NCBI RefSeq assembly: GCF_001403875.1
Contig: NZ_LN884292.1
Span: forward strand, 57,440 to 121,439
DNA from: Paenibacillus ihumii
GTDB lineage: Bacteria > Bacillota > Bacilli > Paenibacillales > Paenibacillaceae
Direction of reading: 5' to 3'
DNA length: 64,000 nt
Of this stretch, positions 8,619 to 18,719 are shown one piece after another. The stretch's first letter is position 1; every line of letters starts with the position of its first letter. A program made the position numbers and the translations under genes. The notes beneath the pieces were generated by a model that did not search any database, was not told the DNA's origin, and saw nothing but the letters and a program-made list of their open reading frames with translations.

Positions 8619-9935
8619 ATGGATTTGTTCTCTTACCAGCAAAGCTCGAGCCCTGCCGGCAGGCTGCTTGCCGACCGGATGAGGCCGACGACACTGGATG
8701 AATATATCGGGCAGGAAGACATCGTGGGGCCCGGCAAGCTGCTGCGCAGGGCGATTGAAGCGGACCAGGTATCCTCGATTCTGCTGTATGGCCCCCCCGG
8801 CTGCGGGAAGACAACGCTTGCCCATATTATTTCCAATCATACGCAAGGAGAGTTTGTAAGATTGAATGCCGTAGATGCTTCCGTAAAGGATGTGCGGGAA
8901 GTGATCGAGAAAGCGCAAAATGATAAGTCCTTCTACGGAACGAAAACAATTCTGTTTCTCGATGAGGTACACAGGTTCAATAGCTCGCGGCAGGATGCCC
9001 TGCTTCCGGCTGTGGAGAAGGGAACGATTACTTTTATCGGGGCGACGACGGAGAACCCGTTCCATTATGTGAACGGGGCTTTGATGAGCCGCTCGACCTT
9101 GTTCCAGCTGCAGCCCTTGACGAAAGAGCACTCGCTCATTGCGATGAAGCGGGCTTTGACAGATAAAGAGAAAGGGTTAGGCTTCATGCATCTTGAAGTA
9201 GACGAGGAGGCGCTGCTGCATATCGCGGCGATGGCGAACGGGGATATCCGCCGGGCGCTGAATGCGCTCGAGCTGGCGGCGATGACGACGCCTCCGCGGC
9301 CGGACGGCTGCGTCCACATTACATTGGAGGTGGCGGAGGAATCGATCCGGCGCCCGCTCGTCAAAGCGGATGAATCTACGCAATACGACGTGCTGTCGGC
9401 GTTCCATAAGAGCATTCGCGGCTCCAGCGATGCTGCGCTGTTCTGGTTCCTGTACGCGGTGGAGAAGCTGGGGATGGACCCGATGACGTTCATCCGGCGG
9501 CTGATTGCCGCAAGCAGCGAGGATATCGGCCTGGCGAATCCCCAAGCGATGGTTCAGGCAGTGAGCGCGCTGGAGGCGTATCGGAATAACGGCTGGCCGG
9601 AGGCGAAGCTGAACATCGCCCAGGCGATTCTATTTGCTGTAGAGAGCCCGAAATCCAATGCTGTGACCACAGCGATCTCCAAAGCGATGACGGCCATCGA
9701 GGATGTGAGATCGGCGGAGGTGCCTCTGCATTTGCGGGATACCCACTACAAGGGGTCCGAAAAGCTGGGACATGTCGGCTACAAATATCCGCATGATTAT
9801 CCGGGGCACTATGTGAAGCAGGATTATCTGCCGCCGAATTTGGCGAAGCGGAAGTTCTATGAGGCGACAGAGCAGGGGAATGAGAGCAAAATCCGCCATA
9901 ACCAGCAAATTCGCCAGTCGAAGGACATGCAGTAG
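8619..9935 (+). CDS. rarA: Replication-associated recombination protein A (AAA+ ATPase)
   Basis: 438-residue RarA/MgsA-type ATPase acting at stalled replication forks. Start at 8619 follows AAGGAAGTG and gives the usual N-terminus (MDLFSYQQ, then PLADRMRP-like residues); an in-frame ATG at 8526 would add an unrelated 31-residue leader. Walker [11 protein letters not shown] and Walker [10 protein letters not shown] are intact, with sensor-1 GATTENP and the C-terminal RarA oligomerisation domain ([22 protein letters not shown]). In Bacillus subtilis the homologue (yrvN) also precedes cymR; here two other loci and repeat DNA have been inserted between them. Confidence 0.97.
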   Translation: MDLFSYQQSSSPAGRLLADRMRPTTLDEYIGQEDIVGPGKLLRRAIEADQVSSILLYGPPGCGKTTLAHIISNHTQGEFVRLNAVDASVKDVREVIEKAQNDKSFYGTKTILFLDEVHRFNSSRQDALLPAVEKGTITFIGATTENPFHYVNGALMSRSTLFQLQPLTKEHSLIAMKRALTDKEKGLGFMHLEVDEEALLHIAAMANGDIRRALNALELAAMTTPPRPDGCVHITLEVAEESIRRPLVKADESTQYDVLSAFHKSIRGSSDAALFWFLYAVEKLGMDPMTFIRRLIAASSEDIGLANPQAMVQAVSALEAYRNNGWPEAKLNIAQAILFAVESPKSNAVTTAISKAMTAIEDVRSAEVPLHLRDTHYKGSEKLGHVGYKYPHDYPGHYVKQDYLPPNLAKRKFYEATEQGNESKIRHNQQIRQSKDMQ

Positions 9936-10145
9936 GAAAGAGGTAAATGGGCGGAATCGCGAACGGAACCGGGTTAAAGCAATATCCTGGTTTTATTCGG
10001 CCGTCAATTTTAGTCTTGAATGTTTTCCTCGTCATAGATATCATCATAACCGGACATGATTTAGGTTAATCGATCTGGATCCACGTGATTTACGAATAAA
10101 GAGGAGCCGATACAGAGATTAGATTACAAAAGGAGTGGAAATGCC

Positions 10146-10625
10146 ATGTTCGTATCCGAAAAATATGCTGGAACCCGTGAAGAGCAGTACTCCGTCGTTA
10201 AGTCGCAACTGCGGACGCTGCTGGAAGGAGAGCCTAACCGAGTAGCCAATCTCGCTAATGCAGCGGCGCTGCTGAATCAATTTCTGGAGCAAATCAACTG
10301 GGTTGGCTTTTACTTGTATGAAGATGGCGAGCTCGTATTGGGGCCGTTTCAAGGATTGCCGGCCTGCATCCGGATTCCGCTGGGCAGGGGAGTATGCGGA
10401 ACGGCGGCCATGCAGCGCACTACTGTGCTGGTGGATGATGTCGATCAGTTTCCCGGCCATATTGCCTGCGATGCCGCTTCCCGTTCGGAAATTGTCGTAC
10501 CGTTAATCAAGGACGGCGAGTTGCTTGGCGTCCTGGATATCGACAGCCCGGTTACCAGCCGGTTTGATGAGCTGGACCGCGAGCAGCTGGAGCAATTTGT
10601 GGAAGAGCTTGTGCGCCATCTGTGA
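10146..10625 (+). CDS. msrC: Free methionine-(R)-sulfoxide reductase (GAF-domain fRMsr)
   Basis: 159-residue single GAF-domain enzyme that reduces free L-methionine-(R)-sulfoxide, with thioredoxin as usual electron donor. The three conserved cysteines of the family are present: one in LPACIRIP, one in GRGVCGTAA and one in GHIACDAASRSEIVVPL. Length fits the family (about 155-165). AAAAGGAG is 10 nt before ATG 10146; a closer ATG at 10141 is out of frame. The gene is monocistronic in this window and is followed by a repeat-bearing non-coding region. Bacillus homologue: YtsP. Confidence 0.92.
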   Translation: MFVSEKYAGTREEQYSVVKSQLRTLLEGEPNRVANLANAAALLNQFLEQINWVGFYLYEDGELVLGPFQGLPACIRIPLGRGVCGTAAMQRTTVLVDDVDQFPGHIACDAASRSEIVVPLIKDGELLGVLDIDSPVTSRFDELDREQLEQFVEELVRHL

Positions 10626-11078
10626 TGGCCGCCAGAGAAACGGAAGAGGGGACTGTCTCAAAGTGAACGTAGAACACTGAGGGGCTCCCGTCTTTAGCAC
10701 CCTATAAAAACTGTCGGACACGAGCTAAACAGGGATGTAGACTAAATGGAAATCATGTATTTAATTATGCTCGAAACGAATAGTACAGGGAATTAGATGG
10801 ATTTGATGCACCAAAAATCAAGAATCCAGCCTAGGATGACCTTCTTTCCTCCCACTAACGACATGAAATCCATTTAAATCTACATTTCCTTCTTGGTCGT
10901 AGAAATTAACTACTATAAATCCATTAAACTAAGGGGAGCACGTCAAGGGCAATCGCTCATTCCGTTGGTTCTTCTTGCGAGGGCTGGGTTCACACCGATT
11001 TTGGGATTTGTGGCTTTGGCCCGCAATCTACTTAAGGGCGGGCATCCGTTTCGCTACTTTCCTGCAAAGCGACAGAGC
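10626..11078. other. Non-coding region with IS-end-like inverted repeats
   Basis: Apart from the 188-bp repeat and the mnmA terminator annotated separately, this region is bounded by imperfect inverted ends: GGGGACTGTCT at 10648-10658 and AGACAGCCCC at 11141-11150. They resemble the GGGGCTGTCYYA-type termini of IS1182-family elements. No intact transposase is present; an open stretch at 10893-11177 has no recognisable homology. It may be a remnant or a non-autonomous derivative. Confidence 0.35.
10742..10929 (-). repeat. 188-bp intergenic element, copy A
   Basis: First of four copies of a dispersed element (others at 13390-13576, 46265-46451 and 46675-46862). Its ends are CTAAATGGA and the inverse TCCATTAAA; the inside carries further ATGGATTT/AAATCCAT inverted motifs. 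Strand is assigned relative to copies C and D, which are read as plus; copies A and B are inverted. Copy A is the most diverged of the four. Confidence 0.85.
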
Positions 11079-11125
11079 AAAAAAAGTTGGACGGAAAACT
11101 TTACGTTTTCTTGCCCAACTTTTTA
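11079..11125 (-). terminator. Terminator of mnmA
   Basis: Long hairpin with AAGTTGG / CCAACTT outer stem and GAAAAC / GTTTTC inner stem; reading the minus strand it ends in a run of seven T residues. It lies about 50 bp beyond the mnmA stop codon. On the plus strand it also ends in TTTTTATTTT and may work in both directions. Confidence 0.85.
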
Positions 11126-11173
11126 TTTTGGAGACTTATTAGACAGCCCCTTCTCTTTGTGCGTACGCTTCAG

Positions 11174-12313
<1,140 letters not shown>

Positions 12314-12600
12314 CTATATCACTCCTTTGGCGGTTTCCCTGTCGATATTTTATCATACGCAGCCTGCTTGAAGCGAAGTCGCCTGAATTGTTAATAGAAG
12401 GTAAACAATTTATGGGAAGCAGGGCTGTTTTATTTTCCAAAAGACACGGGATGTGTTACGATAAACATAGGTTAATGATAGGAATAGGGAGTTATTACGC
12501 TGACGTGCCCTTCCGGTACGGACAAAGTTCCCTGTCATAACTTTATTGATCAAAGTTCAATTATATAAAGATTACTCGAAAATTGAAAGAGGTGGCTTCT

Positions 12601-13020
12601 TTGAAGATTTCCACAAAAGGACGCTATGGCTTAACAATCATGATGGAGCTCGCTGCAAAGTTCGGTGAAGGACCTACTTCCTTGAAGAGCATCGCCGAGA
12701 AGAACCAGCTGTCCGAGCATTATTTGGAGCAATTGATCGCCCCTTTGCGGAACGCCGGGCTTGTAAAGAGCGTACGCGGTGCTTACGGGGGTTATATATT
12801 GGCACGTGCAGCCGAGGATATTACGGCAGGTGATATCATCCGCGTGCTGGAGGGACCGATTTCGCCGGTGGACTTTACGGAGGAGGACGATCCGGCCAAA
12901 CGGGATTTGTGGCTGCGCATCCGCGACAGCATCGCCGAGGTGCTGGATTCGACGACGCTGGAGAATCTGATCAACTTCGAAGAGCAAGGCGCGAATTCCA
13001 ACTATATGTTCTACATCTGA
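12601..13020 (+). CDS. cymR: Rrf2-family regulator CymR (cysteine metabolism repressor)
   Basis: 139-residue winged-helix repressor; in Bacillus it forms a complex with CysK and represses sulfur-assimilation genes. TTG at 12601 is chosen: AGAGGTGG ends 5-6 nt upstream and the protein then begins MKISTKGRYGLTIMMELA, the standard Rrf2 start; an in-frame TTG at 12583 lies within the ribosome binding region. No cluster-binding cysteine triad is present, which separates it from IscR and supports CymR. Neighbours (mnmA, cysteine desulfurase) are those of the Bacillus locus. Confidence 0.93.
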   Translation: MKISTKGRYGLTIMMELAAKFGEGPTSLKSIAEKNQLSEHYLEQLIAPLRNAGLVKSVRGAYGGYILARAAEDITAGDIIRVLEGPISPVDFTEEDDPAKRDLWLRIRDSIAEVLDSTTLENLINFEEQGANSNYMFYI

Positions 13021-13021
13021 T

Positions 13022-13139
13022 ATTTCATGCATACATTGCATACATGAAATAAAGACTCCCAAGGGGAGTCCGAAATTGGTTTGTATTCCAAGGGGCTGTC
13101 CCAGAAGTCATCATAGATGGCTAGGGTCGCCCCTTTTTT
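13022..13139. other. Inverted repeats after cymR, including an IS1182-like end
   Basis: Directly after cymR come a perfect inverted repeat ATTTCATG/CATGAAAT (13022-13050) and a second one GACTCCC/GGGAGTC (13054-13070). At 13092 begins GGGGCTGTCCCAGAAGTCA, which looks like the terminal inverted repeat of IS1182-family elements. That end also forms a stem with GCCCC at 13129-13133, followed by TTTTTT, so it may serve as the cymR terminator. A matching right end was not found beyond the transposase remnant. Confidence 0.45.
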
Positions 13140-13204
13140 GGAAAGTGATCCGCTTTCTGCAGAATCCATTTGGCGGTATCCATTTCTCCCTCGCCTGCAT
13201 CCCA

Positions 13205-13389
13205 TTCTTTAGCTCATTTTATGTAGGCTGTCGAACTTGAACACTAAAACCCCGTTCTTTGGCTTATGCTAGGTACGTTATTAAACTCGACCACTAAATC
13301 TCACTCTTTGGCCTATGCTGTGTTAGTTGTTGAACCCACCATAATACCCCATTTTTTGACTTATGTTATGAAGCTGTCGAACTCGATCG
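13205..13389. repeat. Degenerate ~57-bp tandem repeats beside copy B
   Basis: Three to four diverged units share the order TTTGGCTTATG... GTCGAACTCGACCACTAAA... CCCCRTTC. The motif GCTGTCGAACTCGA at the end is the reverse complement of the unit that makes up the array at 46863-47115, linking both loci. No coding potential was seen. Confidence 0.6.
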
Positions 13390-13576
13390 TTAACTGGAAT
13401 TCATGTATCTAATGATGCTCTAAACGAATGGTTCAGTGGATTAGATGGATTTCATGCACCTAAAATCAAAAATCCCGCCCATGATGAACAGTTTTCCTTT
13501 TTCTAACGACATGGAATCCATTTAAATCTGCTTTCCTTTCTTTGCTGCAGAAATTAACTACTATAAATCCATTTAG
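13390..13576 (-). repeat. 188-bp intergenic element, copy B
   Basis: Second copy, same orientation as copy A, with ends TAACTGGAATTCATG and ATAAATCCATTTAG. It is closer to copies C and D than copy A is (for example the central CATGATG...GGCGG motif is retained in inverse). It lies immediately upstream of the decayed transposase. Confidence 0.85.
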
Positions 13577-13659
13577 AACGAGAATTCGCCGCGATTCATG
13601 CTCGGAATAAAGGGGGGCTGAGAGCATGTTTGGTCACACTGACTATAGACCTCCCTTCC

Positions 13660-14275
13660 CGCCTGCAGTAATATAAGCAGCACTTGAGATTCTCGGCGAG
13701 CGTAATAGCTACAGCAAAACTGAGCCAAACGCCACATTCATGCGGAGGATCAAGTAAGGCCACATGTGAAACGATTAGCTCAAACCGGGATATAACGTAC
13801 AAATTGGAACTGGGAACCAATTGATTGTCGAATATAGCATTTCACCAACGCCCGACCGACATGTGAATTTTGAAGCCGCACTTGGAGAAAGCAGAAGCGC
13901 AGTTGGCCGATTACATGGCAAAATCATTGCCGACGCCGGATGCTGGAACGAGCAAGATTACGCCTACCTAGAAGGTGAAGCATTGAAAACCACCGTCAAA
14001 TACAACATCAATCACTAAGAGAAAACAAAAGCTTGGAAAAAGGACAGACATAAGCAAGCCAGTCAACTGGGAGTATGATGAAGCTGAGGATACATGGCCT
14101 GTGCAGCGGGGCAGAAGCTGACTTTCACTCGGGAGGGCAAGGAGAAGACCGAGAGCGGATATGAGGTTAGGAAGCGGCACTACAGAAAAGAAGTACATCT
14201 TGCGCAGAACGCCCGCGTAAAGCTTCATGGATCAAAGTCAGCGGAAACCGGGAAATCTAAAGCAATATGACTTAT
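13660..14275 (+). pseudogene. Decayed IS1182-family transposase
   Basis: Conceptual translation across stops and frameshifts follows the family pattern closely: LEILGERNSYSKTEPNATFM, then a stretch with TAA, TGA and TAG stops aligned to the expected K-E-D-H-M-R-N-G-Q-L motif, then LKPGYNVQIGTGNQLIVEYS, KIIADAGCWNEQDYAYLE, VKYNINH, and, after a frameshift near 14092, CAAGQKLTFTREGKEKTESG. The N-terminal ~150-200 residues are missing and the 3' end fades out; possible further remnant motifs reach about 14370. The element is clearly inactive. The only long open piece (13821-14018) is part of this relic, not a gene. Confidence 0.85.
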
Positions 14276-14620
14276 CTACCCTACAAAAAGCAGGCCAGGG
14301 ACGAGTTCCAATGACTGACTAGCATTTCTAATTGACAATACTGTCTCTATCGACAGCAGACCAGTAAAGAGGGCTGCGCTCTGGCGCGCTCGGTTCAGCT
14401 CATGCATGGATCAGAGAGTGTGTTGTGCTAGGTAAAAAATAACCGGGGATCCGGGGGGGCGAGGTTTCGGAGGTTCGGGAGGTCGGCGCTTCCTGCTTCG
14501 AGTTACGTAAGTAAGCCTTAGGTTGGGTGGCTTTCTTCTGCCCCCAATCTTCTGGAAGTAAGGGGGACTAGGCCAACATAGTCAAATAGCCAGCCAGAAC
14601 AAACTCCTGGCCTATAAAGT
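14276..14620. other. Non-coding region after the transposase relic
   Basis: No gene recognised. The first ~100 bp may hold further degraded C-terminal transposase sequence (a short K-K-Q-A-R-D-E-F-like stretch). A G-rich tract lies at 14443-14495. Two related blocks, AAATAGCCAGCCAGAA at 14584 and AAATAGCCGGCCTGGA at 14622, form a short imperfect duplication leading into the terminator that follows. Confidence 0.4.
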
Positions 14621-14662
14621 AAAATAGCCGGCCTGGAATAAACCATCCTGGCCGACTATTTC
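14621..14662 (-). terminator. Terminator of the 87-residue minus-strand gene
   Basis: Inverted repeat AAATAGTCGGCC / GGCCGGCTATTT when read on the minus strand, followed by TTACTTT. It lies about 90 bp beyond the stop codon of the small gene ending at 14751. Confidence 0.65.
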
Positions 14663-14750
14663 TCAAAAAAACGAGAAGCGATTCCTTAAGTAATTTAAAC
14701 TGCCTACCTTTTGGGATAGCACCTTTTGTCCGTGCCGAGGGGGCACTTCT

Positions 14751-15008
14751 TTACTTTATCCAATAAGAGCCGTCGCGCTTCGTTTGCGTTTTTTGCGGCC
14801 GAGGCTTTTCTATTTTATCAATAGGGATGATGCGGGTGACGTGCACGATCTCCTCCAGCAGAACCCAAAACGAGCCTTCTACGGTGCGTAGCTGCACTTT
14901 CTTCGGGTCTGCGCTCCATTTAGGCAAACCTCGCATTGTCTCACCGGAATCCAGTTGTATGACGACCTCTTGCTCCAGCGTAACTGCCATCTTTAGTTCG
15001 TGCATCAT
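14751..15008 (-). CDS. Uncharacterised small protein
   Basis: 85 residues from the ATG at 15008, which follows AGGAG at 7 nt; an in-frame GTG at 15014 is possible. The sequence has a predicted beta-rich middle (VVIQLDSGETMRGLPKW ... KVQLRTVEGSFWVLLEEIVHVTRI) with the look of a small SH3- or Sm-like barrel, and a basic tail rich in Lys, Pro and Gln. No signal peptide or membrane segment. It is transcribed divergently from the cysteine desulfurase gene and has its own terminator. I do not recognise a named family. Confidence 0.7.
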   Translation of the reverse strand: MMHELKMAVTLEQEVVIQLDSGETMRGLPKWSADPKKVQLRTVEGSFWVLLEEIVHVTRIIPIDKIEKPRPQKTQTKRDGSYWIK

Positions 15009-15208
15009 TCTCACGCTCCTTCGTTGTATACTTTTATCATCGGTATAATCGTTTGGAAATTAAAGAGAAAATTGAAGATAAAAGATACTTATTGCTGGAC
15101 ACGTGGTTGGCACGGCGTTATGATGGGAATGTTTCCGGGGAATAATGCAATAATACGCATGAAATTCAGGTTGCTTGCACAACCTTTCAAAGATAGGTGA
15201 TCGTTATA

Positions 15209-16366
15209 ATGAGAAAAATTTATTTGGACCATGCCGCTTCCACTCCGCTGCACCCAGAGGTGGCAGAGGCTATGATTTCTGTCATGACCGAGAAATTCGG
15301 GAACGCATCCAGCGTGCATTCCTTTGGAAGGGAAGCGAAGCGTGTACTAAACGGCGCAAGGGATCGTCTGGCGGCTTCCCTCGGCTGCAAGCCGGAGGAG
15401 CTGGTATTTACAGGCGGGGGTACGGAGAGCGATAATCTGGCATTATTCGGTACGGTGCAAGCCCAGAAATCACGCGGCAAGCATATCGTGACGACAGCCA
15501 TCGAGCATCATGCCGTACTGCACTCCTGCGAAAAGCTGGAGAAAGAGGGCTTTGAAGTGACGTATCTTCCAGTCGACCGAACCGGCCGCGTTCATCCGGA
15601 GCAGGTCGCTGAGGCGCTGCGTCCGGATACCGTGCTGGTCAGCGTTATGTATGGCAATAATGAAGTCGGCACCCTGCAGCCGATCGTAGAAATCGGGGAA
15701 ATGCTCCGCGCCAGCAGCAGGGATATCGTATTCCATGTCGATGCGGTTCAGGCACTGGGCGCCGTTCCGATCGATTGCAAGGAGCTTCCCATTGATCTTA
15801 TTAGTTTTTCCTCGCATAAAATTAACGGGCCGCAAGGCGTGGGAGCGCTGTACATTCGCAAGCAACGCATGGTCGAGCCCATTCTTTACGGCGGCCTGCA
15901 GGAGAAGAAGAGACGGGCCGGCACAGAGAATATGGCCGGGATCGTCGGCTTTGCCAAGGCTGCGGAGCTGGCTGCTGCCGGCTTGTCCGCAAGACGCGAG
16001 CATGATTTGAAGCTGCGGTCGGTGCTGCTTGGCCATTTGGAGCGCACCGTCGGCCGCGGCCATTTCCATGTCAACGGAAATGAGGAGTTTTATTTGCCGC
16101 ATATCGTAAATATCAGCTTCCCGGAAATGCAGACGGAGACGATGCTGATGAATCTGGATATGGAAGGCATAGCGGTAGCGAGCGGCTCTGCTTGCACCTC
16201 GGGATCGCTTGAGCCTTCCCACGTTCTCGAAGCCATGAATCTTCCGCAAAATCTTTTGCGCTCGGCGATTCGATTCAGCTTTGGCTTGGGTAATACTAGT
16301 GAAGAAATGGAGTACACCGCCGAAAAAGTTGGAACCATCCTATCCCGTCTTCGTAAAAAATTATAA
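15209..16366 (+). CDS. Cysteine desulfurase (IscS/NifS family, YrvO-like)
   Basis: 385-residue pyridoxal-phosphate enzyme that converts cysteine to alanine and hands the persulfide sulfur to MnmA and possibly other acceptors. ATG 15209 is preferred: AGGTGA is 8 nt upstream and the protein starts MRKIYLDHAASTP. The PLP lysine lies in SFSSHKINGPQGVGALY and the catalytic cysteine in SGSACTSGSLEPSHVL. The neighbourhood (cymR, mnmA) identifies it with Bacillus YrvO, the desulfurase dedicated to tRNA thiolation; the exact partner is inferred. Confidence 0.95.
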   Translation: MRKIYLDHAASTPLHPEVAEAMISVMTEKFGNASSVHSFGREAKRVLNGARDRLAASLGCKPEELVFTGGGTESDNLALFGTVQAQKSRGKHIVTTAIEHHAVLHSCEKLEKEGFEVTYLPVDRTGRVHPEQVAEALRPDTVLVSVMYGNNEVGTLQPIVEIGEMLRASSRDIVFHVDAVQALGAVPIDCKELPIDLISFSSHKINGPQGVGALYIRKQRMVEPILYGGLQEKKRRAGTENMAGIVGFAKAAELAAAGLSARREHDLKLRSVLLGHLERTVGRGHFHVNGNEEFYLPHIVNISFPEMQTETMLMNLDMEGIAVASGSACTSGSLEPSHVLEAMNLPQNLLRSAIRFSFGLGNTSEEMEYTAEKVGTILSRLRKKL

Positions 16367-16457
16367 TGGGCTATGCTTTCAGAATGTTCGAAAGGAGGAT
16401 GGGTTCACTTTTTTACCAAAAGCTGCTATCAAGCCCAGCGAGGAGGGACCTGAACTC

Positions 16458-16979
16458 ATGAGACTGCAGGATATGATAGGCTTGTCCGTCTTTGATGTGG
16501 AAGGCGGCAAGCAGGTCGGAAAAGTCCTCGATGTTGTGTTGAATGAAGATTGGACCATCTCAGGGATTGTTCTGGAGGGCAAGGCTATGTTCTCCTCGAA
16601 TTGCAAAGTCGTTCCCTGGGAAGATATCGTCGCTTACGGCGAGGATGCCGTCATGATTCGCAATCAACAGGCTGTCCATAGATGGGGAGCCGAGAATATA
16701 CAGCTTACCTTCGTTTCGGGTAACGGCAAATTGAAGGAACTTCCCGTGCTCACGGAAGACGGGACGATGATTGGATACGTTGCGGATGTTTATTTTGACC
16801 AAGATTTGGGAAATACAATTACTGGTATCGAAATTAGTGATGGATTCATCTCCGATCTAATGGAGGGGCGTAAAATCCTGCCTCTTATACCAGGGATGAC
16901 GAAAGGGGAAAATGCGATCATGGTCCCCCCGAACAGTGAGCAATGGCTGGAGAAGACCATGAATTCTATCAATGGATAG
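16458..16979 (+). CDS. PRC-barrel domain protein (YrrD-like)
   Basis: 173 residues with two PRC-barrel repeats (about 1-75, starting MRLQDMIGLSVFDVEGGKQVGKV, and about 88-165, with LPVLTEDGTMIGYVADVYFD). AGGAGG lies 11 nt before ATG 16458; longer in-frame starts run into the desulfurase gene. Bacillus YrrD occupies the same relative position. PRC barrels often mediate protein-RNA or protein-protein contacts; the actual role is unknown. Confidence 0.85.
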   Translation: MRLQDMIGLSVFDVEGGKQVGKVLDVVLNEDWTISGIVLEGKAMFSSNCKVVPWEDIVAYGEDAVMIRNQQAVHRWGAENIQLTFVSGNGKLKELPVLTEDGTMIGYVADVYFDQDLGNTITGIEISDGFISDLMEGRKILPLIPGMTKGENAIMVPPNSEQWLEKTMNSING

Positions 16980-16990
16980 GTGATAATTGA

Positions 16991-17200
16991 ATGAAATGTC
17001 CAAATTGCAGCTCCAAGGATATCGGGAAGATAGGTTCCCACCAATTTTATTGCTGGGGATGCTTTATTGAATTGACGGTAAATGGAGAGAAAATGTCTGT
17101 ATATCAGGTGGAGGAAGACGGGACGCTCAGCTCCTTGGATGATTTGTTCTTCGGAGAGGATTTGGCTCAGGATATCTCGCAAATGCAAGCATCAACCTAA
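16991..17200 (+). CDS. Small zinc-ribbon-like protein
   Basis: 69 residues with two CxxC pairs (CPNC at 3-6 and CWGC at 22-25) that could bind one zinc ion, followed by an acidic tail. It starts 11 bp after the PRC-barrel gene and ends before a strong terminator, so the two genes are probably co-transcribed. A small gene occurs at the same site in Bacillus. Function unknown. Confidence 0.75.
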   Translation: MKCPNCSSKDIGKIGSHQFYCWGCFIELTVNGEKMSVYQVEEDGTLSSLDDLFFGEDLAQDISQMQAST

Positions 17201-17244
17201 TATGGTCGGCCTACATATAGAGTAATCGCTATATTTGGCCGGAG

Positions 17245-17275
17245 AACCCTTCTCCATGTGGAGAAGGGTTTTATT
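17245..17275 (+). terminator. Rho-independent terminator
   Basis: Perfect 11-bp stem AACCCTTCTCC / GGAGAAGGGTT with a 4-nt loop followed by TTATTG, after the small zinc-ribbon gene. Confidence 0.85.
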
Positions 17276-17547
17276 GTTCCCACAAGCTTCTTCTTACGCA
17301 TGGTTTTCAGGACCAAGCACGCCAACTAGAAGCAGATTTGTTGTTTTACAGGCTTCTTTTTTGCGTCGCGCCGCAGCTCCTGGCGAGAGTGTTAGCTATA
17401 TTCAGTCGCTTGGTTGATCGCCAGGCTTGGCTTCACAAACAGCTTATCTCATTCTATGATGCTGCTTGAGGAAAAATGTACGATTATTTTTTTCGCAGCA
17501 GGCACATACTGACCTATAGCCAGTCCGCCGCCAAGGAGGGATCGAGC

Positions 17548-18615
17548 GTGGAACCGATTCACAACAATAAACTGTTCCGCAATGGAATATGGCTGCTGCT
17601 CTGCCTCGTCATCCTCTATTTCCTGTGGCTTCTCCGCCCGATGTTATTCCATGTTTACGGGTTTCTGAAGGCGGTGCTAGCTCCTTTCGTCATAGCGATG
17701 ATCATTTCCTATATCCTTAATCCGGTCGTACGGATGCTGGGGGGACGCAAGGTGCCAAGAACGATGGCCGTACTGCTGATCTACGCCGTGTTCCTGACCT
17801 GTCTGTCGGTGATCCTGATCAATATGATCCCCATGTTCATCGAGCAGCTTGAGGAGCTGGGCGAGCATTTGCCCGAGTTGACTTTACATACCCAGCAGAT
17901 GATCAACCGCTGGGACAGCAGTCTCCTTCCCGGCAGCATCCGGATGGGAATGAACAATTGGTTCTTCCAATTCGAGCACCGGCTGGCTAACGCGATTTCG
18001 AAGTTCCTGGACAATATCGGAACGACGATCGGGGTAGTGTTTAATGCGTTTATCATTCCATTCCTGATCTTCTATATATTGAAGGATTTCGAGTCCTTTG
18101 AACGGTTGATCCTGCATTATTTGCCCCGTTCCCGCCGGAAATCCATCGTGGCTTTATTAAAAGATATCGATGAAGCGCTCGGCAATTATGTACGCGGGCA
18201 GCTGCTCGTGTGCGTCATTATCGGGGTACTCGCCTATTTGGGATATATGATCATCGGCATGCCGTTTGCACTGCTGTTTGCCGGAGTCGTCGCGGTATGC
18301 AATATCATCCCGTATCTCGGACCCTTCTTGGGGGCGGCCCCTGCTCTTATTATGGCTACCACGATTTCATGGCGCATGGTCCTGCTGGTTGCTCTGGTCA
18401 ACACAATATGCCAATTCATCGAGAGCAATATTATCTCTCCTCAGGTCGTAGGCCGATCGCTGCAGCTGCATCCCATGCTGATTATATTCGCCCTTCTCGT
18501 CGGCGGCGAAATCGCGGGAGTAGCGGGCCTGATATTGGCGGTTCCTTTATTTGCCGTGGCAAAAGTGATTATCCAGCATTTTTACACGTACTATGTCCGC
18601 CGCAAAACGGTCTAA
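17548..18615 (+). CDS. AI-2E family transporter (YrrI-like membrane protein)
   Basis: 355-residue integral membrane protein with about seven to eight hydrophobic segments. The GTG start at 17548 follows AAGGAGG at 8 nt; the in-frame ATG at 17476 lacks a site and would add 24 residues. Family signatures include FIIPFLIFYILKDFE and the C-terminal GLILAVPLFAVAKVI. Members export autoinducer-2 or act as Na+/H+ antiporters; substrate cannot be told here. In Bacillus yrrI also lies just before alaS. Confidence 0.88.
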   Translation: MEPIHNNKLFRNGIWLLLCLVILYFLWLLRPMLFHVYGFLKAVLAPFVIAMIISYILNPVVRMLGGRKVPRTMAVLLIYAVFLTCLSVILINMIPMFIEQLEELGEHLPELTLHTQQMINRWDSSLLPGSIRMGMNNWFFQFEHRLANAISKFLDNIGTTIGVVFNAFIIPFLIFYILKDFESFERLILHYLPRSRRKSIVALLKDIDEALGNYVRGQLLVCVIIGVLAYLGYMIIGMPFALLFAGVVAVCNIIPYLGPFLGAAPALIMATTISWRMVLLVALVNTICQFIESNIISPQVVGRSLQLHPMLIIFALLVGGEIAGVAGLILAVPLFAVAKVIIQHFYTYYVRRKTV

Positions 18616-18621
18616 TTCGCA

Positions 18622-18650
18622 TTGACAGCGGGAAATCCGCCTTATATACT
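18622..18650 (+). promoter_or_regulatory. SigA-type promoter of alaS
   Basis: TTGACA at 18622-18627, a 17-bp spacer and TATACT at 18645-18650: near-perfect match to the vegetative consensus. Transcription would start near 18657, giving a leader of about 390 nt before alaS. Confidence 0.85.
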
Positions 18651-18719
18651 TATTAGTGATTTATGAAAATAATGTTTTATGCAAAAATGGATTAATGTAA
18701 ATCGTTGACGAAATGAAGT

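Noticed and set aside
13596..13820. Minus-strand open frame of 74 codons
   Set aside because: It lies opposite the transposase relic, whose plus-strand translation matches the IS1182 pattern much better.
13821..14018. 65-codon plus-strand open frame as an independent gene
   Set aside because: It is a central piece of the decayed transposase, ending at one of its nonsense codons.
16392..16460. 20-codon open frame overlapping the start of the PRC-barrel gene
   Set aside because: Its ATG directly touches the AGGAGG, leaving no spacing, and the peptide has no recognisable feature; the downstream gene has its own site.
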